DNA of 64,000 nucleotides from Rallus limicola. Taxonomy: Eukaryota; Chordata; Aves; Gruiformes; Rallidae. The notes beneath the pieces were generated by a model that saw only the letters and a program-made list of their open reading frames with translations, was not told where the DNA came from and made no database searches. A program made the translations under genes and the position numbers. Within the stretch, counting starts at the first letter, position 1. Every line of letters begins with the position of its first letter. Location of the stretch: assembly GCA_022605955.1 (NCBI GenBank), contig JAKCOZ010000014.1:11786001-11850000 (forward strand), written 5' to 3'. This document shows positions 36,059 to 50,507 of this stretch, piece after piece.

Positions 36059-39000
36059 CTCGCAGCTGAGTGTTCTGCTGGAACTGTGTGTGTCGCTTGC
36101 CTTACGAGCAGGGCTTTGAATTTGTGCTTTATTGGGTGCTTGGTATTGACGCTGTGTAAGCATGGTAATTTCATGTTATTTTTCCCATCTGTGTAGAGGG
36201 ACCGAAATGGATATTAACTAGAATTAATGTTTTTTAATCTTTCTTACCCAAACTGAAACAAGTTTGTCTCCACATGGCTCGTTTAAGTCTGTATAGGCAA
36301 GACCAGCTGTTTCTTAAACAAAAATAATTTTGAAATCTTTACTGAACGAGGCATTTGCCTGCAAGGCTTACCTCTGCCTCCGAGCAAAACGCTATCGCAG
36401 ATTCATTATTTAAATAATAATAAAATACAGTTGTGTTTCCTGGCTCCTTCAGCCCAGTTTCTGTAAAGTCACAGAATAAGGACCAGATCTCCCTGAGAGT
36501 CTTGTGAAAGTTAACTGTCAGCACTTAATAAATATATGTCTCAGCATAGATGGTGGGGAGAAGTGCTACTCTATGCTGTAATGTGTGGAGAAGTCGTACT
36601 TTTCCAAACTTTGCAACATGGAATTAAGATTTCTTGGCTAGAGACAAGTCTGCAGAAAATGTGTGGCTCAAAGGCTGTTTTGAACTCAATAGGTTCATAT
36701 TATAATTAATATATTTCATCTACATACCATGAAAGTCTGGCATTTGTTTTGATTACATTGGGTTTTATGGTGCTTGTAATTTTTTGCAAATGTATTTTTC
36801 TCAATACCTCCAGCTCCAATAACGCTTTAAGTGCTTTTGCTTTTAAATCTAGTGTATTATCTAAGGATGAACTGTCACTGGTAAACTATGATACTGACTT
36901 TGGTTTTATTATTTTCATGTTTGGAATAGGGCTGTCCGAACATAGCTATTTTCTAGCAAAGGAATTCACCTTTCTGGTCTTAGATTTTCTAATTGGAAAT
37001 CTTAATTTCAGTAAGACTTCTTAAAATTTTTATTGTGCACACTCAAATTGTTAGAGAAAGAATGACACAAATGCTTGGCTTTACTTCTCTGTAGAAATAA
37101 AAAGTGCAGATCATGTTTAATGAAAATTATCATCTAGAAAAAGTGGGCTTAGCACATTATTTTTTTCTGTCTGTCCCCCTGCTCCCCGTGTTGTTTTTCT
37201 GAAATGGGAATGTTTTCAGTGAGAAGTTTCCAGCCCTAGGATAGGAAGGACCTTGGTAATTAGTGCTGTGTGTAGTTGAAAAATATCTTTTGTCACATAA
37301 ACTACCAGTGGTTCAACATTCCCTCCCCCCTTTGTTTGGCACATGGTCCCTGGAGAAATAACTCTTCCTTTTGAAATGGTGTATTAACTAATTTAGAGAT
37401 CCTCCGTGGCTGTGTATGGTCTAGCTTGCAAATCATAAAAATAATACTGTTTCTACTACTTGGTGAATTCAAAGTACGTGTAGGTAGCAGCTCCTGCAGG
37501 CAAAGTCCTCTGCCCTCAGACAATAGCTGCACAGGAGCAGCGTCTTTACTGTGGATTGATTAGTTAATATTATATGAATTCGCCTCTCTGAAAATACTCC
37601 TGGTTTTATTTATTAGCTTCCCTTCAAGAATCAGAAACGTTTCGATGGCCAGGCTGCTCGAACGCGGTGGCAGGAGCTGGCTGATGCTGTGGTAGATTTT
37701 GTTTGGCACATCCTGGCTCAGTAATTCCCAGATGAACTGCATTCTGTGCTCTTGCATGCCAAACATCAGAACGATGAATCTTGAGAGCGGCTGTGAAATT
37801 GTATCATGGCTAAGAACAAAGAGGATTGAAATCCCTTCTGTGCACACTCTCTTGTATACCACTTAATTTTATTATTTGACTTTCAGCTTTGCTGCCCTTG
37901 GAGGGCACTGTGCAACTGTGTTTATGATGCTGCATATATGTTTTATCTGACAAATTCTAATAGTTCCTTGTGCTTATGCAGTCTTTAATTTGGTTTCATT
38001 TCGGCTGTATTCCAGCTCTGTCTAGATTTTTATATTGGATATGTGTGTAGCAGCAGGTTATACGTCTGGTTTTGTTTTAAGAAATATTCATGGCACTTTA
38101 TAGACATAAATGGGAAATGCTGCATGGAGTGTTTATACTTTAAGGGCTTTAATCTATTACTTTATCTTGTCTCTCTGTACGAAGACAAAATTATCCACAG
38201 AGAACTGACTAGTCTAGGGGATTAAGAAAGTGATAGGGGGGTGGTTTTGTGTTTGAGGATTTCAGCAAGGGCAGGTTGCTAGCGACTGAGAGCTTTGTGG
38301 CTCCTGAAGAATGGGTTGGTTTTGAGAGCTGATAAGGCGCCACCTGAGAAGACGCTAACTTTGGCCCTGGAGTTGAAGGGAGCTGTGCTGGGAAAGGAGA
38401 CAGAGCTCACCTGCACCGGTACGAGTCATGTCAGTGGATTAAGGCTATTGATGAGTTAGTGCATAGCGAAACTTCTGCAGCCCCTGCCTGCGCTCCTCCG
38501 TAATTGTACATGACAGACCAGCCTTCCGTACAGCACCTCTCTGAAAGTATTTACTGCACCGAATCAAAAGAAGACACCACTTGATATGAATAGGTTAAGA
38601 GATTATTGCACATCTGTGCAGACTTGCTCATCACATGCAAAGTTAAGGGCTTTGCTTTCTCCACCAAATAAAGTGTTTTAAACTAAGCTAAATTAATGAT
38701 GCAATTTAGTCATTATCGTAGAATCTTGCCAATCTGTACATTTATTAGAATGAAATAAGTTTTTAGGGGTGTTTTTTTTTCCCTCTGAGGCATAACAGCG
38801 GAGGTCTAAATACCAGCTTCATTATTTTACAAAATGAACTACAGCACAGGTATTGTCAAGTACAATAAACAAACTACAACTGTCAAAACAAACACCATAC
38901 AGTGGAATTCAGAGGGGTTTTCTTGTTTCTCTTGCCAATTTGCAAATTTCAGCAACATGCAATTGGCCTTTCAAGGTATTTGTGGAAACTGCAATGGTTA

Positions 39001-42000
39001 CTACAGAGCATTTAATGCGTGTTTTCTGTGCATGAGGTGGCTAATTGACATTACCAGGAGAATATATTACAGATCTGTATGCTTGCAGCATCCAATGTGC
39101 AATGTTCTTTTTTCTTTATTCACCTGGACTCCCTGGGATGGTGAAGCCTCAAAAATTGATTGTTTCTTAAACTGTATCTATATTAATCTATCCAGTATTA
39201 TTATGAATGATTCAATCAGAGGTGAGAGAGAAAAGGAGAGCAGGGCATGCAAATTGTATCTCAGGGCAGATGTAGTGTTTTGATTCCCCACACTCCCTCC
39301 AGCCTCTTCCATGATTTCACAACTGAAAATATAGATCAGGTAAGATTAGGTCGAACTGTTTCAAGAACTGGGTCCAGGCCAAGTTTTGGCAGTTCATTTG
39401 TTTAAGAGAAAATACAAAGTAATTGGATTAAAGAGGCTGTACGGTTAATGATGTGGAGACATGTTAAACTTCTTTGCTTCTGTATTTTTGTGAATCCGTG
39501 CAGAATTGAGGGCTTGATTCATCCCAAGGCTCCACCTTTTAGAGTCAAAAGTGAGTGTAAACAAAATCAGCATGGTACTGAAGTGTATTTTGTGCTTTCT
39601 TTGTATCAGTGTAATGATTATTTAAGAGGTTAGAGAATCACATTTCTCATCTTTCCCCGTGGAGCTGCTGGACTTGCCAGAAACACAGAGAATCTCAAAC
39701 TGGTACTGAAAATTGTGAAGGCAATAGTAAATGTTGTGGGCTAGAGAGGGGATGCTCCCTAAGGCAGGTGGACTGCTAATATTTAATGCTATTTCTGCTG
39801 TGGGTGTCTGAGCGATAGGTTTTTGCCATAGAATTTAATTCCAGGAGAAATCAGGAAAGGAGTCTTGGGGTCTTCTTTTTTTTTTCTTTCTTTCTTTTGA
39901 TGGCTAGGATCCTACAGAGAATTGCATCCAGGAATGAAAAGACCCACAACATTAAAAATTAACTCTGAAATGGAAAGTGTCTCTTCACAACAAATGAATT
40001 GACAAAAAGAAATAAAAATACTTCTGGTATGGGCTTGGAACCCTTGTCAGAGTTTTTGGAGACAACAGCAAAGCTTCAGGGTGGTAGTGATCACTATGAG
40101 GCATCCTGCCCGGGTCACCATCTCAAAGGCTTTGCATGCAGTTTAAATATCTTTGCTGAAATTTTAAGGTGTTAATTAAGGTGATAACTGTTACAGATAT
40201 GTCATGCTTGAAATTTTCAAGTGGGCAACTTCTAGAAAGTTTCAGTGTGTTATTTGGTATGGTGAGTGAGTGTGTACCGGTCTGACAAGTGCCGGGAGTG
40301 GTGGGGGAAGTGCAGTGTATTTAATTAAAGCAGCGTTTAGCTGTTGCTGATGGTTTTGAAAGACTGCTAAAAGGCACGCTGTTGTAGTAACATAGTTTGA
40401 AAGCAATTATATCGATACTGTAGTATACCACAAAAGGTCATTTCATCAGCCATTTCTGATCAATCAAGCTGATTGTTGTAATACTGTATTTGCACATTAT
40501 TTCCTGTAGGTCTTGGTAACCTTTTTAAAGGAGATAAATTAGGTGGTGCATGCAAACGTTTATGGATGGTGGCCTTGACTTCCTTGTAAGTAGCTTATCA
40601 ATACGAATTATGTGATTTTGTTTTTGATGGGGTAATTCTCAATTTGAGAACCTGATGGTATTTTGTAGTGCTTTGGCTTCTGAGAAAAGTTATTTATGCC
40701 TACTTACGCTTGGAGGTCTGTGCAAGAGAGAGAGAAGACTGAAGGCTTTAAATAGCTGTTCCAAATAAAATCTCAAAATATCATGAATCTAACGAGAGTT
40801 CTGCATTGCATTAAAACTGTGGCTGTACTTGCCTTCCTACTTCAAACTGAACTTCAAGAGCACCCTCTTGATCTAGGAAACTGGGCAAGAAGATTTATAG
40901 TAGCAAGAAGAGTTTCGTAGGAAATACAGGTTTTAAAAGTAACTAGCGTCAGGCCTTCAGCTGCACTGCTGGTTGTCTTTTAGTTACATCCCAAGATTGA
41001 AGTCTCTGGTGAAGTTTTAATGCTTTCTTCAGAATAGCGTTTTTCCATCCCCTCACTCACATTATGAGGCTGATCAGGTTGCAGAGACTGAAAGAACGAA
41101 TGGGTTGTGGGTGAGGAATGGAAAGGGACATAAACCCATTTGAGGCAGAAGGCTGCTATGTTCTTATGGGCAGCAATGCTGGGCAAGGCCTTAAGGATGA
41201 CTGTAAGGGATAATTGAGAGAGGTGGCCTGTCAGGGTGGCTGAGGCAGTTTTGGAAACAGTTGTGGCAAAGGTGGAAGCAGAGACCCACTGATTCTTTGC
41301 TCCAGCCTTTTAGCTCTGCTTTCTTAGTGACTTCTATAAGGAACAGAAGAGACAGGGCATCCTCCTCATGAATAGGAAAGGCAATCCACAGGCCAACCTC
41401 TTCTTGGGCATGAGTGAATTTTTAAAACAGGCAAGCTTGCAGGCTACAGCAATAGTCTTTTGCTGTGCTGCTTGCATTACACCCCACCTGTGAGGCAAAA
41501 TATTCATATAGCAGTAAAGTCAATGTGTTTATTCACTCTTACACTGTTTACAATACCCTATAAATCAAGAAGGCACAACATACTATACTTTAAAGAATAC
41601 ATGTATCAAGTCCCAAATTGTATCTTTGCAGGCCTTCTTGAACTGCTGCAATAAACCACATGTGGCTCTTGAGCCACGGACTGTCCTGCATTTGTAGAAG
41701 TGCTTGAGTGAGATGTGGAAAAACAGGGAGAAATGGGAAAAGAGGTTTAAAGGAATGGGAGCAAGAAAGGGGCAGAGGGAGAGAAAGGTGGACATAGAAA
41801 TAGAGGGGACGAAGCAGGAGAGAGAAACTAGTTTAAGCAAACAAAAAAATAAAGGTAGTAAAGTTTAAAAAAAAAAAAATCACTTGAAATTCAGCCAGTC
41901 CAAAAAAAAGTAGACTAGTATTCAAGATAAGAAATTGCAGATTTCATTTGAGGAGGGCCTTGTGAACCTGTGTCTCCCAAAGGAGCACATCTTGCATTTG

Positions 42001-45000
42001 TAGCAACTGGTAGGGAAGCATGACAGGAACTGTTACTCAGTAAATTCCCTAATACTGGAAACAGAGATATTCACTGAAACTGGTAAGACATCATTTAGAA
42101 CTGATTAAGTCCTCCTACCTGGGTAGGTGAAGGAGTTGTGGAAAGTGTTCTTGTAGGAGGTCGTGGAGGCAGATAGTGCTGGCACATCCAAATAGGCTGA
42201 GCAAATCCATGGGCAACAGGTCTGTTGTAAGCAGACTGAAAAAGTCCAGGGTGCACCCTATAGCATCCTTCATCCAGTGTCTGTGGATGCTGCCAGAGTG
42301 CAAGAGGAACGGATTGTTTCCTTGTTCCACTTGACACTGCTTTTGGCCACATAAAATGTTCAACTACTGCCCTTTAGGGAATTAGGGAATGGCTCTTGCC
42401 TCTCTTTTTATGCTTTGCCGTTTAAAGCAAGCCCTCCTCTCCTGTCACTCAGCCAAGTCTCTTTGCTTTTGTGAAGGGTTAACCTTCACCCATTTGAATG
42501 GTTAACCTCCATGCATTTGCATTGCTGAATTTACACTGTAAAATGTTTAGGGCAAAGGATTTTTTTCATTTTTGTCTGTGTTTTCAAAACAGTGTGTCAA
42601 TTTACAGCTTTAATTTTTCTTTCATATTAAAGTAGACTTAGTCCATGGGCTTGTAGATGTTTCCCTAGCTCCTCTCCCCCCCAAAAATGAAGTTTTACTT
42701 GTGTTGCAACATTACTCTCTTTTTTTCTTTTTTTTTCCCCTTCTTATCTGATTGAGGTAAATAAGCAAGTTGTTTTATTCAGCAGCTATTGTATTATCTT
42801 GAATATGTGATTTGGTTATTTTCCGGGTTTATGCACATCAAGGTTATCACAGCTGTTGCTTTGTGATACCACTACATTGTAATAGGATAATGTGTTTTGA
42901 GATATATTAGTGTTGGTTGGGCTTTTTTTTTTTTTTTCCCTGGATAGTGGCAGAGAAATAATAAAGGTGTCCAACAGCTAATCTCTTTCTTCACTGTCTT
43001 TGTGCTTCTGCTTCACCTTCCACCTCAATGACTAGGAGGACTGTAACTATTTGTTAGGGAAATATTAGTTAAATTGCAGAGCTATTACATTTGCTGAGAC
43101 ATTCCAATTTAAAGTACTTAGTATTCACTGTGTGTACTTACCTCCTAATGACTGTAAATATTATGTTGCATTTGAGGTTTTGTAATGTATCAGGTATGTC
43201 CTGCAAATTGTTTTTTTCCACAGAAAATGCAAATTTTCTAACCCATGGATGGTGCAAGCTTTATTTTCTGCATTACTTTACAAGGATTTTTTGCTTTGCT
43301 TTTTTTTGCTTTGCTCATAATAGAGTTATTTATGAGGAACATAAAGTTCAGACAAATAATTTAACGTTGAGATTATTGGGGTACATGTTTCACTGCAGTG
43401 CTAAGTAGCATCAAAGTAGCTATTTAGGCATGTTTAATAGCTAGCAATGGATCTTGTCAGTAAAGACTGCAGATAGTGAAGCCTTTGTATGGTGAAGCTT
43501 TGCAGCAGAGATGTGATGAACTGGCAGGGTCCAGCAGTAAGCTGTAGCAGCATTGTGAAGGGCAAGGGGTAGGTGGGGATGTGCTGTTCCCTCTCCTGGC
43601 TAGGTGAACAGCTGGATGGGATTTGTTACTGAGTCACAGCTTGGCTTAAAGAGTTAAGGATGGAGTGCTGACTGAGATCTGGATCTGGGAAGGAGACTTT
43701 TCTGTTACCTGGTGAAGTGTTCTATTTGCAGCAGTCTTCACTGATTCAGAATGAATGAGAAGGATGGAGCCTGAGTTGATGGCTGAACTATGACACACTA
43801 GGAAAGAGGGAAAACATAGGGTGAGGTTAGATGTGACCCTTAAGAGCAGATAACAATGCCAGATACCTGTCCAGTAGTAAACGTGCCAGTCTCCTGCACA
43901 GCTTCTCAGCCTCTTTGTACTTCTTTCTTCATGAGGTCCAAGTCATGAGTATGGTGTCAGCTCCGCAAAAGAGAACTAGCGTGCTTGTTCTGGCCCATGG
44001 AGCTGGACCTCTTTCTGCAAACCATCACAGGCTTATAAGGGATTGTGCCAGTGTCTTCTATCTCCTTATCCCACTGAGCTGAGCAGGTTCTGGCCCATTC
44101 TCTTTCCTGATGGCTGCAGTGACCCTTCTGCAGTAAGCTATTACATCTGTCAGAGCCTGAAGCCCGTGTCTGTGGGGAGCTGGAGAGGCAACTGTCCCAT
44201 TGACAGAAAGAAAATGTTTATGAGGAATTAAAAAATAAACAGACAAACCATTCTTGTTTTAATAATTTTCTTGCAAATGAAATAGCAGCAATCAGCTAAG
44301 CTACTGAGTGTGTGTATAGATTTAGGTATTTTTTACATTGCTTAAGTATTTGGATCACCGAGGAGCATGATGAAAATGAAAAATGAAAATTGGTTTTAAA
44401 GTGGCTAAATGGGCAGTTGGGATAATCCTGAGTGCAAGGTATACGTAAGAATTGATGTCAGTCATCTTTCTCTACATGGTACCATTTGGTCATTGGAAAA
44501 GTATATTTTGTTTTCTTGAAAGGCTTTTAGTCAAGAGGCTGCATCTAAACTTCCCTTTGGGGTTATGAGGACATTTGACATGTGTAGTAGTGTTTACACA
44601 GCAGACAGCTGTACGCCAGGCAAAGGCAGGATTCCTTGGTCAGTTCTTTTACTAATCTGTGTCATGTACACATTGAATGACACATCTGGAAAGTTGCTTT
44701 TTTAGTAAATGGTTTCTTTTCAGTGGGAGAATCATGTTTTCTGAATATTAACGTAGTCATGGAACTGTGATGTTTAGATTGGTTTTCCTGGAAGCTAATG
44801 TGTCATATCCTAATCACACGCTAGGTCAAGTGCTAAATTTCAGTCACTGCTGAAGGTAGTGAAGTAACTGTGTCCAGAAATAAGTGGGTTTGTGTGTCCC
44901 TGTTCGCATTACTAGAGTTCAGGGTCACTAGAGTTGTGGATTTTAATGTGCAATATGCACTATTGAACCAGTCTTTCTTAAGAAGTACCAAACTCTTTAT

Positions 45001-46335
45001 TGAACTGTGTGTTTTGTGTATAGCCAGTGATTTGCTTTGTCTTAGCTGGTTATACACAAAGAAGGTAAGCTTTTTTTTTTTTTCCCCTTCCTTTTAAAAT
45101 TTTTTGATTATGCTGAGACAGCTGGATGGAAGAGTGCACCTTGCTTTTGTCTGCTGGAGGAAAGATCTCTCTTTTTCTGTTTAGTTTGCTGGGTTTTATA
45201 TCAGGTTATTCTCTAGTAGGGATTATATAATATGATTATGAAGACATCCTCCCTTCCAAAGGGTCATACATGCAATCCTGTTCAGTAAGAAGAAACTCAC
45301 ATTTTTGACCCATCTGTCTCTTTAGACCCATTAGTTGTTGGACATAGTGATGCTTCTAAAATTGCTTAATTGTTCCAAAGAGATCATTTGTGCTTACTCC
45401 GTTATTGCTATTTGATTCTGTCTCTCTCAGCGCTGCCAAAATCCCCATGTATATTACATTTTTATTGTTATGTAAAGCAGCTGTAAAACAGACAGTGGGG
45501 TTGTGCATGTGTATTTGAAACCTTTGCTATCGGCTACTTCATTTTTTTCCCCTTTATGTCCCTAACTTGTACATTTATAGTTTTGCCACCACAGGGAACT
45601 AATGAAAAGCAAGCATATAGACTGTTTCTTTGATAATAGTAATAATAATACCGTGCATAGATTCATGTTGCTTCCTCATTCATATTTATTCTCCTGTTTC
45701 ACAGGATTAAAAAAAAAAAAAGCTAGGCATGCTGTGCTGTCAGGTTGGGGTTTTTTGGATGGGAGGACTTTTTGTCTTCATGTATCGGTTTGACTGTTAA
45801 CAGTCCTCTGTTTTTTTTGGAAACTTTGACAATTGTAGAGCAAGCGAGCATAGAGCAAACAAAGAAAGGAAAAAAGCAAATGCACATGCAGTAAGACATT
45901 TGCTCTCAGTGAGGGGAAGTCTGTGAACTGCTTTGTTTTGGTGTTTTTAATACTTGCATGCCCGTGGGGAATCAGCCTTGTGTGCATCCTTAGCACACTC
46001 ACAGGCTTATAGAAGGTGATTTATTTTATGCGTCCGAGTTTCTCTTTAGAAGCAGTGCTGAGGAAAACAGGCTTAAACTATCCAATATTTTTTGATTCTT
46101 TCTGTACCTTTTCTGGTATGTAGTGGAACTGCCTGTCTCAGGAGTAAAATTATTAAATGCATATATTTATTAAGGGCCTGGCTTTCAACACTAGCTGTTT
46201 ACAGTAAGAGTACTTAGAGATGATGAGTCTCTTGATCATTCTTTGCCCCAGTGGGAAAAACGGCACCGCAGCCACTGGGCAGCCTCTCTCACGACTTCTC
46301 AGCCGTGCTGGTCTCAGCTGCTAAGATGTTTTTTA

Positions 46336-46353
46336 ATAGATAGATAGATAGAT
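46336..46353. repeat. Short (GATA)n repeat
   Basis: About four tandem TAGA/GATA units. Confidence 0.85.
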
Positions 46354-46899
46354 TTTTCTTAGTTTAAGCTATTTTTCTGCTTTAATTGGAGCTTGTATAG
46401 CTGAGATCCAGCTTTCTGCTCTACTCGGAAAGATAGCTGAACTCAGTGGCCACTGTGCAGAGCTGCCTTCCTCCCGTAGCCTATGCTGGGGAGGATCCTG
46501 TACTTGCTGGGTTCTACTCTACTTGGGTTAAAGGAGCAGAGGCAATGTAAAGATGAAAAGATGCTCAGGAGGAGAATATATACTTGGATTTTGCCAGAAG
46601 ATAAAGGTAAACCCTTTACAGTAAGGAGGGTTTAAATAGCACCTCTCAATGTGTGTTTTGCAGCAGGTGAGTTATTCAAGAAGAATGAGAGCGTAATACC
46701 ACTACCAGACTTCAAGTCTGAAATAAACAAAGTAGATTTTTAACTTGTTTTTATTTTCCATGTCATTTAATTTTACAAATGATGAGGTAATTAATAATCA
46801 TTTACAAAATTTCAGCCTGCTAGATATTATCTGTGCAACAGCTCTGAGGGAGCAGCAGAGGTGTGTCAGATCCGCTTTTAGTTAGCGGTGTGCGTAGGG

Positions 46900-46956
46900 G
46901 GTGTGTGTGTGTGTGTGAGTGTGTGTGTGAGTGTGTGTGTGCGTGAGTGTGTGTGC
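46900..46956. repeat. (TG)n-rich microsatellite, interrupted
   Basis: Alternating GT with scattered GA and GC interruptions over about 57 bp. Confidence 0.95.
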
Positions 46957-47590
46957 AAACACCCCTCCTACGTTCGCTTACCAGAGCGCAGTTGTTTCCT
47001 GAGAAAGTAAAGGGTTATTTTCTCCTGCCTTTTCCCATCCTAAACATGCTAAAGTAGCTGTGTGGAAAAGAATTATTGTAAGGGTCGGCTTTGGCTTTTC
47101 TTCAGCCTTTAACTTGACTTAGGGAAGCTGACAGAATACAGATTTTCCTAAGCTCTGAACACTGTATCACCCCGCAGAAGCGCACATGGGAAAGTCTCCT
47201 CAGCGCAGGCAAGACAGACTCCGAGGGGAACTCACTTGCCACAGTTAATCCCAGCCGTATAAAGGGTAATGCTAAACTTCTTGTCCTGACGGCAGCAAAA
47301 AAAGGTGTTAGCTGGGTTCAGTGCTGCAACATTGTATGTTCTCAGCACCCTCCTGTAGCAAAAAAACCAACTTGCTACAAAATGATAATGTTGCCACAGT
47401 GGAAGAGGGTATAAGAGTGTGTGTGTCCGAACAATTGTCTAAGCAAAAGGGCTGAAGTGGGCTAATTCTCTCCTGTCAGTTCTAGGACCTCTTTTTGCAC
47501 TTTGACAGTGCTGTTATGGTAGCAGTAGCTGTTCATTTTTACTGCCACTGAACTGGCCTAGTGCACCTATGGAGGCATGCAGACTTTGTG

Positions 47591-47628
47591 TGTGTGTGTA
47601 TACACATTTGCATGTTTATACACACACA
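47591..47628. repeat. Inverted repeat of TG/CA tracts with an octamer motif in the loop
   Basis: TGTGTGTGTATA (47591-47602) and TATACACACACA (47617-47628) are perfect reverse complements. The 14-nt loop holds ATTTGCAT (47606-47613), the POU octamer in reverse. Confidence 0.9.
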
Positions 47629-49589
47629 TGTATATAGTCAGGTTTTGTACCTGAAATAGCATGCATTGGTTCAGAACTAGATGTAACTGCACCTTTATCA
47701 CCCAAGCTTCTTTAAAGATGTATGACGCTTTTAGAAAACTGGGTCTGAATGTCAGCACACTCAATCAGAACATCTCATCTTGTACTTCACCCACCTGGGT
47801 TTCCTTCTATCCATCCAATCTGTCTGCCAGCAAGTAAGAAGTACTTGTGTCCTTGGCTAACCATAACAGACTGGTGGCTTTCCACCACGCTTTGAGGAGA
47901 TTTGACTTGGAAAAATGAACAACTCAACTGTAGAAGAACACTTTACTTGTTGCATAGACTGTTACATTGTTGAAAATAGAGCTTTAAAAAAAGTAACAAA
48001 CTGATCCAAATCATGTGTATTGTCAACAAGAGTTTCTCTGCTCCAGAAATGTGTTTTCAGGTCCCGAAACCTGGTCACATATAGCTGATGCTTTTTCACA
48101 TATGACTAATGTATATTAATGATGCTGGTGTAGAGATCAAGGATCACATGATACTGCAAAACAAAGCATTGTGATGTAATGGTATTTTTCCTTGAGTATA
48201 TTGTCATTTTCTTTAAACATAAGAACACTGAATTATTCAAAACGAAGAGGCTATCATCCTCATTTAAGTAGCATAACAAAAGGACTGTTACTTTGGATCT
48301 CTCAGATCTGTTGGGTTAGTGTTTGTCCTTCAGGTTTACTGTCTTGTAGTGATTTTTGGTACCTAGCCTGGGGAAGAAGTTCAGCCAGAGTTGCACAAAT
48401 ATCGTTCAAGCATGTTCTGTGCATACTTGACGGTGGCTAAGACTTCATACAGAAACCGCCAGACTTCTGAAGTAATATTTTTTCCTGCATTCTGTGGTTT
48501 TGTTTGGATTATTTGATGCTAGTTGTATGCAGCTGACTGCAGCAGGGTCTCAGTCACTGGAAGGGGAGGGAACTTGGAATCATGCTCACTAAAGCCACAG
48601 TGCAGGCTGGTATTGGATCTGAGGATGGCTAACCTTTGTATTTAGGGATCAGTCCTGTAGCCAAGGTAATACAAAAGCTCTGTAGTTTCTCTGAACTGTC
48701 CTTTTTTTGTCCTGCAATAACTACATCAAGCAAGGTTTCCACTGAAATGGTAACACCAATGTCATCAGTCTGTAATCCAGTAAAATCTCTCTGAAATATA
48801 CTTCCACTGCTTTTATAAATGTAATGTCTCTACATAGAGATCCTTATTTTATGAAATGTTTTGGTTCATGTCATGCTTCTGTTTGGTGCAGCTTTCACCC
48901 AGATAATAGTAGTCATATGCAAATATAGAGGTACACCCTTCCTGCAAGTGCCCAGAAATGTCACTGCAAACCTGTGGCATCGATCCCTTCTATGCTGTTC
49001 ATCCATGACCCTGATGATGGCACCTGAGAACTTACTTATGCTCTTAGAGAAAGCTGGAACTGTTGACTGTGACTGCTTCTACGATGAGGTTTAAAATAGC
49101 GTGCTGAGTGTGTGTGTACCAGAGATTTGGGTGACATTACATGATAGGTTCCCTCCTTTTGCTTTTTTTTATCGTCCTTCTCTCACTAGCATCTTCAGCC
49201 ATATGTGCTGTATTTCATTTGGTTAGAGTTTGTGGTTTGCTTTGGTTTTTACTTCTTCAAATATGGGTGTACTGGCACTGAATAGGGGACCACTTTTTAA
49301 TGCTAGTAGTGTTTGTTTTCTCATGTTCTCTCCTAAGTCTCTTGCTCAGAGTTCATAAAGTTTGAGTTTCTTTAATTCCTTTACTTTTTCATCTTTCTCT
49401 GATGACAGGCAAGTTTACTCTGTCTGGAAGAACACAGTCAGGATTAAATACTTCAGTCATTTGTTTAACTCCTAGCTTCATGCTGCACTGAATACTGGTG
49501 TAAAAGAAAATAATGTTTTCTCATAAAAGAAAAAGAGTTATATTGAAATCAAAGGTGGCAAATAGAAGAGTATTAGAAGGGTGATATTA

Positions 49590-49800
49590 CATGTCTTTCA
49601 CACGCATAATTAATCTGTGGAACTTACTGTCACAGGATATTTTTAAGGCCAAGAACACAACAGGATTTGAAATAGCCCCCACGCCTGCCCAATTCTATCA
49701 TGAATGTTCAATCTTATTTATTGTGGTGATTTTGGAGCAGTATTAAACCCATGCTTCTGGGCTTAAGCAAGTTTATCTTGAGATGCTGTATCAGAAAAGC
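49590..49800 (+). mobile_element. Decayed CR1-type LINE 3' fragment in the large intron
   Basis: ATTAATCTGTGGAACTTACTG, TCACAGGATATTTTTAAGGCC, AAGAACACAACAGGATTTGAA and later ATGCTTCTGGGCTTAAGC match an old amniote CR1 subfamily (TGGAACTCACTGCCACAGGATAT, GAGGCCAAGAG, CATGCTTCAGGGCATAAGCC). No open frame remains. Confidence 0.7.
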
Positions 49801-50481
49801 ATGGGGTTTTGAGTTACTTTGAGTTAAACTTGTACTTGAATACATAGACAAAAATGTACTTGAATTCTGAGTGTTGCATGGAAATCCTTTTGTCCAGTCC
49901 TGGCTTGTACGTGTGTAGGTGTTTCTCTCCCTCTCTCCTACTACATCCACATGTGCACACCTGCCTTGTGTCCCTTTGGAACTGGATATCCTCTTCACGT
50001 ATTTCCTTTGTCTCTTTCTGCACCCTCTTTCCACAACAATTTCCATATCATTCATCCCTGAAATGACCATCATGCGTCGTATCTGATCAGGTTGCACAGG
50101 AATGCCTATGGAAATGACCTACAAAGTGAGCAATAGAATCCGAGGACTTATGAATGATTAATACCTACACAGAGCAAGAGCCGCAGTGTTGATTAAACTT
50201 GAGTATGCTGTGATGAGTGAAATCACTATATTTCTGTACAGGAAGTGATGTTGGTGGCAGGCTCTTTACCGTGTCTTGGCTTTTTAATAAGTGGCACTTC
50301 AAGTTATGGAATTAATTTCACAGAGTGGAAAAATATCAGGAGTGAAGTAATAAATATGTTAAAAGGTTTGACTATTGTAGTTGACATTTATGCCTGCAAA
50401 TCTTGTCAAGGCTTTAAACCATACAGTTCCTGCACACTGGGGACAGGGAGGAGAAATACCTTCTTGATATGCTAAAGCTCA

Positions 50482-50507
50482 CCCCCCCCCTTTTTTTTTT
50501 TTTTTTT
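50482..50507. repeat. C9-T17 homopolymer junction
   Basis: C9 (50482-50490) runs directly into T17 (50491-50507). Confidence 0.95.

Noticed and set aside
38834..39283. 149-codon open frame in the large intron
   Set aside because: No domain, signal or family resemblance, and AT-rich composition typical of intron; treated as chance.
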